Shown here one piece after another: positions 7,875 through 17,172 of a DNA stretch of 64,000 nt. Position 1 is the first letter of the stretch. Each line of letters starts with the position of its first letter. The notes under the pieces were generated by a model, which was given only the letters and a program-made list of their open reading frames with translations, was not told where the DNA came from and made no database searches. Both the position numbers and the translations under genes were made by a program. Location: positions 1,240,001 to 1,304,000 of the forward strand of contig NZ_CP122458.1 of assembly GCF_032598905.1 (NCBI RefSeq), written 5' to 3'. The stretch is from Streptomyces sp. 11x1. GTDB taxonomy: Bacteria; Actinomycetota; Actinomycetes; Streptomycetales; Streptomycetaceae.

Positions 7875-9725
7875 GTGACCACCGCAGAGCATCTCCCCGT
7901 CGACCCTGCCATGGCGTCGCTGCGCAGGGCCCGTGAGTCGTTCCTCGAAGGCCGCCGGCTGCCGGACGGGGTGCCGGAGGAGATCGTCGCCGCCTGGAAG
8001 CGCGCCCGCTTCTTCGGCGTACGGCATGACGCCGTACGGCATGGCGCCGTGAGGTCTGACGATGAGTGCGGCGGCGCAGTGCCTGACGGCGGTGGCCTCG
8101 GCGGCGCACTCGCGGACGAGTCGGACCTGTTGGCGGCGGCCCGGCCCGTGCTCGAACGGCTCGCCCCGGCCGTGGGCACCGGGAGAACGGCGCTCCTGCT
8201 GACCGACGAGCGGTTGCGCGTCCTGTGGGCGACCGGGCGCGCGCCCGGCGATCCGTGTCACGAGGACCTCTCCGAGCAGGTGGTCGGCCACAACAGCGCG
8301 GCACTGGCGCTGCGCACCCGCCGGCGCGCCGAGGTGCACGGCCCGGAACACTTCCTCGATCTGTGGCAGGACATGTCCGCGGTCAGCGTGCCCGTGCTCG
8401 GGCCGGAGACCGGGCGCACCGTGGGCACCGTGACGGTCACCTCCGAGTTGTGCGCCGCGTGCTCCCCGCATCCGTGGGCCTCCCTCGCCGAGGCGGCCGC
8501 CGGTGCCGTGGAGGCGGAGCTCCTTGCGCGGTCGCGGCCGGCCGAGCGAGTGCTGCTGGACGCGTATCTGCGGGCCGCGCGGGGGCGGGCGGTGGTCGCC
8601 CTCGACGGCCGCAACCGGCTGGTGAGCGAGGCCGCGGGTCGGCTGTTGTCACCGGAGGGGCTGGAGGCGCTGGAGCGGGGTGTGGTCGCGCTGCTGCGGG
8701 AGGGGGCGGACAGGGCGGCACCCGCCTTTGGGGGTGCACCGGCGTGGGGCGAGGCCCTGTTCGGGACCGGTGCGGCCTCGGACGCGTGGCGGGTCCGGCT
8801 GCCGGAGGACGTCCGGTGTTCCGCGACGGTCACCCCGGTCTCGCACCGTGGGGCGGTCATCGGCGCGGTGGCCGTCCTGGAGCCGCTCCGTGCCGAGGCC
8901 GTCACGCCGGTCGGGCGGGGCGGGCGGGCCGGGCAGGGCGACCGGGGTGCCGTGGCGCTGGCGGGAAGCTCGGTGCCGTGGCGGCACGCGGTCGGTCGGG
9001 CCACGGAGCTGGCCCGGTCGCCGGAGCATTTGCTGCTGGTGGGCGAACGAGGCACCGGAAAGACGGCACTTGCCCACGAACTCGCCCCCGAGTCGCTGGT
9101 CGTCGACGCGGCGGAGGGCGAACTCGGCTCCGCGGTCGAGGTGTTGAAGGAGGGGCACGCGCTCCTCATCCGCCATGTGGAGCGTCTCACGCAGCCCGAC
9201 ACCGCGACGCTCAACTCACTCCTCGAAGCACACCCGGGCGCCCCCCTGCTGGCCACCTACACGCCCGGGGCGCCCCCGGGTCCCTGCCTCCAGCGACTCC
9301 TGGACACCTTGGCCGCCCGCTCGGTCAGTCTGCCCGCGTTGCGTGAACGCCCTGAGGACATCAGGGAGTTGCTGACGGCCCTGGCCCCGAAGCCGGCGCC
9401 CGGGCAGCCTCCGCTCACCTGGACACTGGACGCCCTGCGCGCCCTGGAACGGCACACGTGGCCCGGCAACGTCACCGAGCTCGTCCACGTCGTCCGGGCG
9501 TTGGCCGAGCAACGGCGTGTGTCGGGGCCCGTCCGCCGGGCCGAACTGCCGGACCACGTGCGTGAGGGCCCGGCAGCCAGGCGGCTCAGCCCCATGGAGC
9601 ACGCCGAGCGCTCCGCCATCCTGGAGGCCCTGCGCCGCAACGGTGGCAACAAGGCCCGCACGGCGGCGGCCCTGGGCATCGCCCGCGCCACGCTGTACCG
9701 GAAGCTGCGGGGTTATCGGAGCTGA
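7875..9725 (+). CDS. GAF/AAA+/Fis-type transcriptional regulator (AcoR-like)
   Basis: About 616 aa from GTG 7875. A GAF-like sensory region covers residues about 70-210. A reduced AAA+ domain follows, with Walker A GERGTGKT near residue 395. The C-terminal Fis helix-turn-helix ends in GGNKARTAAALGIARATLYRKLR. The Walker B position reads ALLIRHVERL and lacks the acidic pair, and there is no GAFTGA loop, so it should not work as a sigma54 activator; Streptomyces generally lacks sigma54. It probably controls the divergent hydroxyquinol operon through the TGTCTC/GAGACA site. The start is somewhat uncertain because the ribosome site is weak; ATG 7911 is an alternative. Confidence 0.75.
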   Translation: MTTAEHLPVDPAMASLRRARESFLEGRRLPDGVPEEIVAAWKRARFFGVRHDAVRHGAVRSDDECGGAVPDGGGLGGALADESDLLAAARPVLERLAPAVGTGRTALLLTDERLRVLWATGRAPGDPCHEDLSEQVVGHNSAALALRTRRRAEVHGPEHFLDLWQDMSAVSVPVLGPETGRTVGTVTVTSELCAACSPHPWASLAEAAAGAVEAELLARSRPAERVLLDAYLRAARGRAVVALDGRNRLVSEAAGRLLSPEGLEALERGVVALLREGADRAAPAFGGAPAWGEALFGTGAASDAWRVRLPEDVRCSATVTPVSHRGAVIGAVAVLEPLRAEAVTPVGRGGRAGQGDRGAVALAGSSVPWRHAVGRATELARSPEHLLLVGERGTGKTALAHELAPESLVVDAAEGELGSAVEVLKEGHALLIRHVERLTQPDTATLNSLLEAHPGAPLLATYTPGAPPGPCLQRLLDTLAARSVSLPALRERPEDIRELLTALAPKPAPGQPPLTWTLDALRALERHTWPGNVTELVHVVRALAEQRRVSGPVRRAELPDHVREGPAARRLSPMEHAERSAILEALRRNGGNKARTAAALGIARATLYRKLRGYRS

Positions 9726-9917
9726 GGGTGCGCGCAGCGATGCCGCATGCGCCGGCGGGGGCACCGACCGCGCCCACCCGTTCCGCGCGTGCCCCGCCGT
9801 ACGCCCCGGCGCATGTCCCGTCGTACGTTCGTCACGTGTCCCGTCGTGTGGCGATCAACGGACGGCCGCACCACCATGGGAATGCTGGTTACCCGCTCGG
9901 CAGGAGGTGGTTGGTCG

Positions 9918-10769
9918 ATGTGCCGGTGGCTCGCCTACTCGGGAACGCCCATCCTCCTCGACACCATTCTTTACAGGCCCGCGCACTCCCTCATCGACCA
10001 GAGTCTGCACTCACGACTGGGCGTGGAGACCACCAACGGTGACGGGTTCGGCGTCGGCTGGTACTCGCCGGGTCTGCGGACCCCGGCGATCTTCCGCGAC
10101 ATCGGTCCGGCGTGGAGCAACCGCAACCTGCGGGAGATCGCCGACCATGTCGAATCCCCGCTGTTCTTCGCCCACATCCGGGCCTCGACCGGTACGGCGG
10201 TGCAGCAGAGCAACAGCCATCCGTTCCGGCACGGCCGCTGGATGTGGATGCACAACGGGGCGATCGCCGACTTCCATCTGGTCCGGCGGGATCTCTCCCT
10301 GGCCGTGGACCCGGAGCTCTTCGCCGGCATCGAGGGGTCCACCGACTCCGAGCTGATGTTCCGGCTGGCGCTGACCTACGGCCTGGAGGAGGACCCTCCG
10401 GGTGCCGTCGCGCGGATGGCGGGTCTGGTGGAACAGGTCGGTCACGAGCACGGGGTGGAGTACCCGCTGCAGATGACGGTGGCCGTCACGGACGGCGAGT
10501 CGGTGTGGGCCTTCCGTTACTCCAGCCAGAAGACGTCCCGCTCGCTGTTCTACAGCACCCGCGTGGAGACGCTGCGCTCGCTCCACCCCGACCTGGCCTT
10601 CCTGCGCGAGGTCTCCGACGAGACCCGCCTCATCGTCTCCGAACCCCTGGGCGATCTGCCCGGTGCCTGGAACGAGGTCCCCGAGAGCAGCTACGGCATG
10701 GTCCGGCCCGGTGCGGACCTGCTGCGCTCCTTCGCCCCGCAGCCTCTGGCAGGCAGAACTCGGGTGTGA
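9918..10769 (+). CDS. Class II glutamine amidotransferase (YafJ/EgtC-like)
   Basis: 283 aa. ATG 9918 has AGGAGG ten bases upstream and puts Cys at position 2 (MCRWLAYSG), the N-terminal nucleophile of class II (Ntn) amidotransferases. NGDGFGVGWY and the MWMHNGAIADF segment are the family's glutamine-binding motifs. No partner synthase domain is fused, and there is no ergothioneine cluster next door, so the amide acceptor is unknown. The 192 bp before it show nothing clear. Confidence 0.82.
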   Translation: MCRWLAYSGTPILLDTILYRPAHSLIDQSLHSRLGVETTNGDGFGVGWYSPGLRTPAIFRDIGPAWSNRNLREIADHVESPLFFAHIRASTGTAVQQSNSHPFRHGRWMWMHNGAIADFHLVRRDLSLAVDPELFAGIEGSTDSELMFRLALTYGLEEDPPGAVARMAGLVEQVGHEHGVEYPLQMTVAVTDGESVWAFRYSSQKTSRSLFYSTRVETLRSLHPDLAFLREVSDETRLIVSEPLGDLPGAWNEVPESSYGMVRPGADLLRSFAPQPLAGRTRV

Positions 10770-10788
10770 CCGGGTCTCGTGAGGGAGT

Positions 10789-11898
10789 TCAGCCGAAGCG
10801 CAGGACGCGGGGCGCGAAGGTGCCCTCGGGTCCGGCGGCCCGGCCGACCGACCACACCGACCCGGTGCCCTGCACCGGCGCCAGCCGCAGCACCGAGGAC
10901 TCGCCCTCCCCCGCCACCGTCGGCTCGTCGTACCCGGTGAACGCCTGACCGTCCCGGTGCAGGAAGTCGGGGCCCGAGACGAGCGGCGGGCTGCTCGGCG
11001 GCGGGCCCCACTTCTGCGAACGGGACACCGCGACCCAGCCCAGCACACCGGACCTGGTGGGCGTGAGTGAGGTGATCCCGCCGAAGTCGGTGGGGACGGT
11101 CACCCGGTTCCACGTCCGCCCGTCGAAGCGGACCAGCAGCGGCGGTATCGGGCGGCCGGCCGGGCCACCGATGAATCCGGCGGTGCCGCCCGCCCACACC
11201 TCCGTCGGCGAGACCGCCAGCACACTGCCGACGGCCGAGCGCGGGAAGCCGTCCACGATCGTCTGCCGCCACGTCCGCCCGTCCCAGTGCGACACGGCCG
11301 CGCCCGAGCCGGAGGCGCCCGCGGCCCAGACGTCGTCGACCGCCAGGATGTGCAGCCCGTACACCGATCCCGGCGGTACCGGCATGTCCTGCCAGCCGCG
11401 CCCGTCCCGGCGCAGCAGTACCTGTGCGCCGTCCCGGGAACCGATCAGCCAGGTCTCGCCGCCGCCGGCGACGGCCCTGGTCAGGGCGACACCGCTCGGG
11501 GCGCGGCTCTCGCGCCAGACGGTGCCGTCGTGACGGAGTAGACGGGCACCGCCCGCCGCGTCGCGGCCGACCGCCCAGGCCTCGGTCGACGAGACGGCGG
11601 CGACGGAGAGCAGTTCTCCCTGCCACCCGACGCCGGACAGCGTGTGGCGCTGCCACGCGGTTCCGTCCCAGCGCAGTACCAGCGGGAAGCCCGGCGCCTC
11701 CCGGCCGACGGCGTCGGCGCCCACGGCCCACGCATGGTCCGGTCCGAGCGCCACGGCCTCGTTCAGTCCGGCCTGCGGGCGCACCTGTGCCGGGACCGGG
11801 ACGTGTCTCCAGGACAGGGTGTCCGCCGCGGCCCCGGTCATGAGGGTCAGGAAGGCCATGGTGACGGCGAGAGCCGTGACGAGAAGTCGGCGTGCCAT
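10789..11898 (-). CDS. Secreted beta-propeller-like protein, paralogue of the upstream gene
   Basis: 369 aa. A signal peptide (MARRLLVTALAVTMAFLTL, cleavage near GAAA-D) is followed by repeated blades of the form xxAWAVGxD...LLRxDGxxW, spaced about 50 residues apart. At least six can be counted. This WD40/Kelch-like pattern predicts an extracellular propeller with no evident catalytic site. The start has GGGAGG six bases upstream and lies two bases after the stop of its paralogue, so both are translated from one message. The function is unknown. Confidence 0.7.
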   Translation of the reverse strand: MARRLLVTALAVTMAFLTLMTGAAADTLSWRHVPVPAQVRPQAGLNEAVALGPDHAWAVGADAVGREAPGFPLVLRWDGTAWQRHTLSGVGWQGELLSVAAVSSTEAWAVGRDAAGGARLLRHDGTVWRESRAPSGVALTRAVAGGGETWLIGSRDGAQVLLRRDGRGWQDMPVPPGSVYGLHILAVDDVWAAGASGSGAAVSHWDGRTWRQTIVDGFPRSAVGSVLAVSPTEVWAGGTAGFIGGPAGRPIPPLLVRFDGRTWNRVTVPTDFGGITSLTPTRSGVLGWVAVSRSQKWGPPPSSPPLVSGPDFLHRDGQAFTGYDEPTVAGEGESSVLRLAPVQGTGSVWSVGRAAGPEGTFAPRVLRFG

Positions 11899-11900
11899 GG

Positions 11901-12998
11901 TCAGCCTCCCAGCCGCTCGCTCATCAGGTTCGGTTTCGAGCCGTAGATCTCGACGGTCCCGAAGGCCAGCAGCGAGGTCCCGGCCTTCGCCAGGGCCCGC
12001 GGTCGGACGTCGATCGCGTTCGTGCGCTCGGGGCCGTAGGAGTAGGTGGTGCGGCGACCGTCCACCCGCGCGTACGTCGACCGGAACGCGCGGTCGCTGC
12101 GCACCGGCAGCCACAGTGCGCCGTCCGGGCCGCGCACCCTGCCCGCGGTGTGGGTGTCGCCCAGCGGTGGGTGGCTGGTGCGCCAGGAGTGTCCGTCGAA
12201 GGTCATCAGGTAGGTGCCGGGCACGCCGTCGGCGTACCGGGTGCCGCCGATCGTGACCCGCCCCGACGGTTCGAGCAGGACCGTGCGCACGTTGCCGTCC
12301 GGCGGCAGGGGCACGTTCGCGTCCCGCCAGGCCGTACCGTCCCGGCGCAGGACGGTGGTGCCGGTGGTGGTGTCCGCCCAGGCCCAGGCGTCGTCGGCGG
12401 CACGCGCGGTGATCCCCATCAGGTGGAGCACACCGTCCGGGGTGGGCTGCGCGGTCCAGCCGGAGCCGTCGTACCGCAGCGCCTTCAGGCCGGTGTCGTC
12501 CTCCCCGACCACCCACGCCGCGCCGGGTACGGCGGTGGAGTCCTGATGGACGCGCAGCTCCCGCGGCAGCGGTACGGCACTCCACGCGCCCGCCGCCGAC
12601 CGGCACAGGATCTCCCCCGCCCCGTCGCGTACGTGGAGGATCCGCACCTCGTCGTCGACGAACCGCACCTTGCCGAGCCGGCCCGTCGCGTCGGCGCCGG
12701 GGAAGGTGGTGTCACGGCTCCATGCCGTGCCGTCCCACCGGTACAACGTGGGCCGCGGGCCGTCGACGGTCTGCTCGGAGCCGGTCGCCCAGGCCTCGCG
12801 GGGCCCCCGGGCGGCGAGATCGGCCACGGCCACCGGTGGGGCCGCCGCCGGCACCGCCAGCTCCGACCAGGCCGGCTTCGCAGCCACGGCGGGTGAGGCC
12901 GAGGGTGAGGCGACAGCGGGTGATGCCGCGACGGCCGGTGACGTCGCCGCGACGCACGTGAGCACGAGACAGACCATGACCGCACGGAGACCGTTCAC
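11901..12998 (-). CDS. Secreted beta-propeller-like protein
   Basis: About 365 aa. The Sec signal is visible (VMVCLVLTCVAATSPAVAA) followed by an Ala/Pro/Ser/Val linker. Blades such as REAWATGSEQ...LYRWDGTAW and DDAWAWADTTTGTTVLRRDGTAW repeat as in the downstream gene. GTG 12998 is chosen because a G-rich ribosome site precedes it and the signal peptide then starts at once. It forms a two-gene unit with the gene at 10789-11898. The cargo or partner is unknown. Confidence 0.68.
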   Translation of the reverse strand: MNGLRAVMVCLVLTCVAATSPAVAASPAVASPSASPAVAAKPAWSELAVPAAAPPVAVADLAARGPREAWATGSEQTVDGPRPTLYRWDGTAWSRDTTFPGADATGRLGKVRFVDDEVRILHVRDGAGEILCRSAAGAWSAVPLPRELRVHQDSTAVPGAAWVVGEDDTGLKALRYDGSGWTAQPTPDGVLHLMGITARAADDAWAWADTTTGTTVLRRDGTAWRDANVPLPPDGNVRTVLLEPSGRVTIGGTRYADGVPGTYLMTFDGHSWRTSHPPLGDTHTAGRVRGPDGALWLPVRSDRAFRSTYARVDGRRTTYSYGPERTNAIDVRPRALAKAGTSLLAFGTVEIYGSKPNLMSERLGG

Positions 12999-13104
12999 GA
13001 GACCCCCCAGGACGCGACGGTCGCACCGACCACTGGGGTACGCCCCACCGTGCACAGACCGCATCCGGCCGAACACGGGCCCCGCTGGAGGCCCGCCGCC
13101 TCCG

Positions 13105-13797
13105 TCAGGCGGGCGGTGCCGGGGTCTTGCGGGCGAGCAGGTGGACTTCCTTGAACTGCCGCCGGTCGGTGGGCTGCGGCTCGCGCACCAGCCGGGCCGT
13201 CTCGGTCAGCCCGGACTCGCGCAGCAGCGCGGCGAGACGATCGGGCGACCACCGGTAGGCCGGCGCGACGGCGTGGTCGAAGACCTGCGTCGGGTGGGCC
13301 GGGCCGTCGGTCGCCGAGAAGCCGATCAGCAGATGGCCGCCGGGCGCGAGCACCCGATGGAACTCGCCCAGGATGACGGGAAGTTGGCTGGGCGGAGTGT
13401 GGATGACGGACCATCGTGCGAGTACGCCGTCGAGCTCGCCGTCGCGGATGTCCAACGCGGTCATCGAACCCACCTCGAACCGCAGCTCGGGATGGGCCTG
13501 CCGAGCCAACTCGATCATCGCGGGAGAGGCGTCGACCCCGAACGCCTCCAGCCCCGACCCGGCCAGGTGAGCGGTGACATGGCCGGGCCCGCACCCCAGG
13601 TCCGCGACCCTGCCGTCCCCGGCCGCGCGGACCACCTCGGCGAGGACACCCAACATCGCGCGGTCCAGAGGGAGATCGCGCAGTGAGTCGTGGAACAGCT
13701 GGGCGTAGGTGACGGCGGCGGCGTCGTAGGCCTCGCGGGTGGCACGGAGATCATCGAGGCGGAGATCATCGAGATGAGGAGCGTCGTGTTCGACCAT
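13105..13797 (-). CDS. SAM-dependent methyltransferase (class I)
   Basis: 230 aa. Motif I is VADLGCGPGHVTAHL at about residues 64-78, the acidic motif II is FGVDASPAM, and post-motif RVLAPGGHLLIGF is present: a standard class I Rossmann methyltransferase of the Methyltransf_11/25 type. The N-terminus carries a short duplicated element (DDLRLDDLR) mirrored in the DNA. No good ribosome site precedes ATG 13797, so it may be leaderless. It is divergent from the MpaB-type gene; the substrate is unknown. Confidence 0.8.
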   Translation of the reverse strand: MVEHDAPHLDDLRLDDLRATREAYDAAAVTYAQLFHDSLRDLPLDRAMLGVLAEVVRAAGDGRVADLGCGPGHVTAHLAGSGLEAFGVDASPAMIELARQAHPELRFEVGSMTALDIRDGELDGVLARWSVIHTPPSQLPVILGEFHRVLAPGGHLLIGFSATDGPAHPTQVFDHAVAPAYRWSPDRLAALLRESGLTETARLVREPQPTDRRQFKEVHLLARKTPAPPA

Positions 13798-13945
13798 GCG
13801 CGCGACGTTAGCCCCCTGCCCTCCCCGTCGCATGGGTCGGCAGCCGCTCCCCCTCGACACACGCCCCCCGTTGACAGAATGCACCTTTATGCCGGTTTGA
13901 GGATGGTATGCCGGACACTGGGCAGTAGGAGAGGGGAGGCCGAGC

Positions 13946-14812
13946 GTGCTGACCGTAGTCCGTGACCAACTGAGCCAGGCCCTGTTCCGCCGTGTCGCCG
14001 GACCCGACGGACCGGCGGTGCGGGCTCGCATACACGACACCCCCGGGCCGCGCTGGTTCGGGCCCGACCGCCCGATCGGCACGGTTCACGGTGACGCCTC
14101 GATGTTCATCGGCGGGTTGAGCGCACTGCTGCTGCAGTCCCTCCACCCGCTCGCCATGGCGGCGGTGGCCGGGCACTCCGGCTACCGCGGCGACCCGTGG
14201 GGCCGGCTGCAGCGCACCAGCACGTTCCTGGCCATGACCACCTACGGCACCGCCACGGACGCCCAGCGGGCGGTCGATCGCGTCCGCGGGATCCACGAGC
14301 GGATCCGGGGGACCACCGCCGAGGGGGTGCCCTATCACGCGGCCGATCCGCATCTGCTCGGCTGGGTGCACGCCGCCGAGACGGAGAGCTTCCTGCGCGC
14401 CCACGAACACTACGGAGCCCGTCCCCTGGATGCCGTCGGCTACGACGCCTATGTCGCCGACACCGCGCGCGTCGCCGAGGCGCTCGGGGTGACCGACCCG
14501 CCGCGTGACCGCCACGAGCTGTCCGAGCGCCTGTGCGCCTACCGGCCCGAGCTGCGGGCCACGCCCGAGGCCTGGGCCGCCGCCCGCTTCCTGCTGTTCC
14601 AGCCTCCCCTGCCCCTCGTGGTACGGCCCTTCTACGGCGCCCTGGCCGTGAACGCCGTCGCACTGCTCCCGCACTGGGCCCGCGGCATGCTGTGGCTGCC
14701 CCGCGTGCCGGTCGTCGAGAACCTCGCCGTACGCCCCACCGGCCAGGCCGTGACGCGGACCATCCGCTGGGCCATGGCCCCGTCCCGCCCGTCCGGGCGC
14801 GCCGGGAAGTGA
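13946..14812 (+). CDS. Oxygenase MpaB family protein (DUF2236)
   Basis: 288 aa. The family signature is clear: GDASMFIGGLSALLLQSLHPLAMAAV is visible in parts around residues 49-75, followed by GYRGDPWGRLQRT and later HAAETESFLRAHEHYG. MpaB/latex-clearing-like proteins bind haem through a conserved His, and several His are present in these motifs. GGGAGG precedes GTG 13946. The YihY gene starts 8 bp after its stop, so the two are co-transcribed. The physiological substrate is unknown. Confidence 0.82.
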   Translation: MLTVVRDQLSQALFRRVAGPDGPAVRARIHDTPGPRWFGPDRPIGTVHGDASMFIGGLSALLLQSLHPLAMAAVAGHSGYRGDPWGRLQRTSTFLAMTTYGTATDAQRAVDRVRGIHERIRGTTAEGVPYHAADPHLLGWVHAAETESFLRAHEHYGARPLDAVGYDAYVADTARVAEALGVTDPPRDRHELSERLCAYRPELRATPEAWAAARFLLFQPPLPLVVRPFYGALAVNAVALLPHWARGMLWLPRVPVVENLAVRPTGQAVTRTIRWAMAPSRPSGRAGK

Positions 14813-14819
14813 GGCGCAC

Positions 14820-15671
14820 GTGACGGACCCCTCCGGCTCCGCGCGGGAGCCGCGGCCGCCCCACCACCACCGACTGCGGTCCCGGTGGCACGACTCGGCC
14901 GCCGGACGGCTCTGGCGGCACGGCAGCGAACTGGAACTGCTGCACCGGGCCATGGGCTTCTCCGCGTTCGGCCTGGTGACGCTGGTTCCCCTGTTGATCG
15001 TCGTGGCTGCGGCGCTGCCCTTCCAGGAGCGGAGCTTCGCCCTGTGGGTGATCGACGCGATGAGCCTGTCCGGGCGTCCGGCCGACGTGGTGCTCGACCT
15101 GTTCGCCGCACCGCGCAAGGTGCTGAGCGCGACCAGCCTCCTCAGTGGGCTGCTCGTCGCGCTGTTCGGCGTCAGCTTCGCCGCGAGTGTGCAGAACGGC
15201 TACGAGAGGATCTGGGAGGTGCCCGCCGGTCCCTGGCACCATGCGTGGCGCCGCGTCGTGTGGCTGGCCGCGCTCCTGGGATATCTGTTGGCCGAGACGC
15301 GGAGCGGGGCGGTACTGCGGGACGGGCTCGCACAGTCGGCCGTACGCGTCGTCCTCGCCTTGCTGTTCGGGGTGCTGTTCTTCTGGTGGGGCCAGCACTT
15401 CCTGCTGGGTGAGCGGGTGCCGTGGGGCGCCCTGTTCCCGGGCGCGTTGGCCACGGTGGCGGGCCTGGGCGGCCTGCGCTGGTTCTCGGACCAGGTGTTC
15501 TCACCGCTGATCGTGAGCAACGCGATCACCTACGGGGCGGTCGGCACCGTTCTGATCATCCAGTCCTGGCTCATCGGCGTCGGCTTCGTGGTGTTCGGCG
15601 GCGCGCTGCTGGGCCGCCATGTGCACGAGAGGCGGGGTCGGCACGGTCGACACGACAGTCTGTCTCCGTAG
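14820..15671 (+). CDS. YihY/BrkB family inner-membrane protein
   Basis: 283 aa with about six hydrophobic segments. Conserved landmarks include the ALPFQE motif after the first membrane helix, the GVSFAASVQNGYERIW segment, and WGALFPGALATVAGLGGLRWFS. Once annotated as RNase BN, this family is now regarded as membrane proteins of uncertain function. It follows the MpaB-type gene by 8 bp and converges with the DUF5685 gene across 47 bp. Confidence 0.8.
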   Translation: MTDPSGSAREPRPPHHHRLRSRWHDSAAGRLWRHGSELELLHRAMGFSAFGLVTLVPLLIVVAAALPFQERSFALWVIDAMSLSGRPADVVLDLFAAPRKVLSATSLLSGLLVALFGVSFAASVQNGYERIWEVPAGPWHHAWRRVVWLAALLGYLLAETRSGAVLRDGLAQSAVRVVLALLFGVLFFWWGQHFLLGERVPWGALFPGALATVAGLGGLRWFSDQVFSPLIVSNAITYGAVGTVLIIQSWLIGVGFVVFGGALLGRHVHERRGRHGRHDSLSP

Positions 15672-15718
15672 GCGACGGGCCAACCGCTGCTCCGGGGCCG
15701 GTCCCGTTCGTCGGCCGC

Positions 15719-17104
15719 TCAGTCGCAGCAGTCGCAGCAGCACTTGCACGGGTTGCAGCAGCCGCCACCACCGCCGCCGCAGCCGTCACCCGAACCACCA
15801 CCGGAACCGCCGGAGCCACTCGGCCCGCCGGAGCCGCCGGAGCCGCCCGAACCACCGGAGGATCCGCCCGAGTGGCCGCCACCCGAGCCTCCGAACCAGC
15901 CGTCACCCCCGGAGCCGTTCTGTCCCGAGCCGCCGCCGCGATTGCCCTCGCCGAACTGCCAGGGCTCTCCCTCGTCGGGGCCGCCGTCGTCGTCGTTGCA
16001 GGTGCAGCAGCTGAGGCACAGCCCGCACCGGCCGCACAGCCGGCGCCAGCGGCCACAGCGCCGGCACTCCCCTTCCCGTGGCCGGTCCGACACCATCGCA
16101 GCGCCCTCCGGGGCCGCGCCCGCGAGCGCACCGACGCCGCAGGTGGTTCCGGTTGCGGTCTCCGAGGGCGGCTCCGTCGTCCTTCGGCTTCCCAGCCAGG
16201 GCAGCATGCGCGGGCCCCGCGCCTGGTGGCGGCGCCGGTGGTGGCGGTGCCGGGGGTCGAAGACACGGTCGACGGCACGCTGCAACTCGTCGCCCAGAAG
16301 CGCCCGGGCCAACCGCCCGTCGACGAACTCGGCGTCGGACAGGGCAAGTCGGATCCCGTGGACGGCGTCGTCGCAGAGCCGGCGTACCTCGGCGCGGTCC
16401 GCACCGGTCACGGCGATCGGGTTCCACGCGCCGGAGGCCTCGTCGGCGTCGAGGTCCTCCACCGCGTCCAGCAGGTGCGCCAGGCGACCGAAGAGACGGC
16501 CGGCCTCCGCCAGCGGTTCGGCGTTGCCCAGGCGGTCGGCGAGCACCGCGGTGTGCGCGAAGGCGGCGGCGGTCGCCGTCTCCGTGGGCTCCGTGACCGC
16601 CAGCAGCGAGCCGCCGGGACCGGTCGACCGCTCGATCTCCGACTGGCGTTCGACCGCGCCGAGCAGGACCGCGGTGTCGAAGCCGAGCCGTTGGCCGCCC
16701 GCGGCGCCCGCGCGGTCCCAGCCGTGGGCGATGCGGCGTGCCGCCAGCGTCACCGGGCGGCGCCCCAACAGACCGTCGCCGTCGGCCACATGGTCACGTA
16801 TCTTCGCCGCCGCCAGCACCAACGACACCGTGGCCGCCAGCCGCGCGCCCTCGCCCTGCGCCACGTCCGCCGACCGCATCCCGCGCAGCGGGCACGGACC
16901 GGCGCCCCGCCGCCGGTCGCCGGTGCGCTCCGACTGCGCCTCGGTCAGCACCGAGACGATCAGACCGTCGTAGTTGGTGGCCACCCGCGCGAACTGCCCG
17001 TACTCTCCGCGCAGCGCCAGGCACAGCCCGCACAGATGCGCCATCCACTCGGTGCGCATGCCCTCGCCCAGGCGATGACGGCATGGCCTGATGATTCCGA
17101 ACAC
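15719..17104 (-). CDS. DUF5685 family protein with Gly/Ser-rich, Cys-rich tail
   Basis: 461 aa from GTG 17104 (GGAG seven bases upstream). The start VFGIIRPCRHRLGEG followed by WMAHLCGLCLALRGEYGQ is the DUF5685 signature; the paired Cys near the N-terminus may bind metal. Residues about 340-375 add a CRRCGRWRRLCGRCGLCLSC cluster. The final ~90 residues are almost only Gly and Ser with a few aromatics, ending in a block of eight cysteines (CCNPCKCCCDCC). The tail recalls cysteine-rich metal-binding or surface proteins. The function is unknown. A perfect palindrome lies 50 bp upstream. Confidence 0.75.
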   Translation of the reverse strand: MFGIIRPCRHRLGEGMRTEWMAHLCGLCLALRGEYGQFARVATNYDGLIVSVLTEAQSERTGDRRRGAGPCPLRGMRSADVAQGEGARLAATVSLVLAAAKIRDHVADGDGLLGRRPVTLAARRIAHGWDRAGAAGGQRLGFDTAVLLGAVERQSEIERSTGPGGSLLAVTEPTETATAAAFAHTAVLADRLGNAEPLAEAGRLFGRLAHLLDAVEDLDADEASGAWNPIAVTGADRAEVRRLCDDAVHGIRLALSDAEFVDGRLARALLGDELQRAVDRVFDPRHRHHRRRHQARGPRMLPWLGSRRTTEPPSETATGTTCGVGALAGAAPEGAAMVSDRPREGECRRCGRWRRLCGRCGLCLSCCTCNDDDGGPDEGEPWQFGEGNRGGGSGQNGSGGDGWFGGSGGGHSGGSSGGSGGSGGSGGPSGSGGSGGGSGDGCGGGGGGCCNPCKCCCDCCD

Positions 17105-17153
17105 CGAAGATCTCCCCCGTGGCCACCGCCCCGGCCACCGCCGGACGGACCGG

Positions 17154-17172
17154 ACGTCACCGCAGGTGACGT
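17154..17172. promoter_or_regulatory. Perfect palindrome upstream of the DUF5685 gene
   Basis: ACGTCACC-GCA-GGTGACGT, two 8-bp arms, lies 50-68 bp before the DUF5685 start codon. It looks like a dimeric repressor operator. The following stretch to about 17484 shows no gene. Confidence 0.5.

Noticed and set aside
13871..13900. TTGACA box before the MpaB-type gene as a promoter
   Set aside because: A perfect -35 hexamer is present, but no acceptable -10 box lies 16-19 bases downstream.
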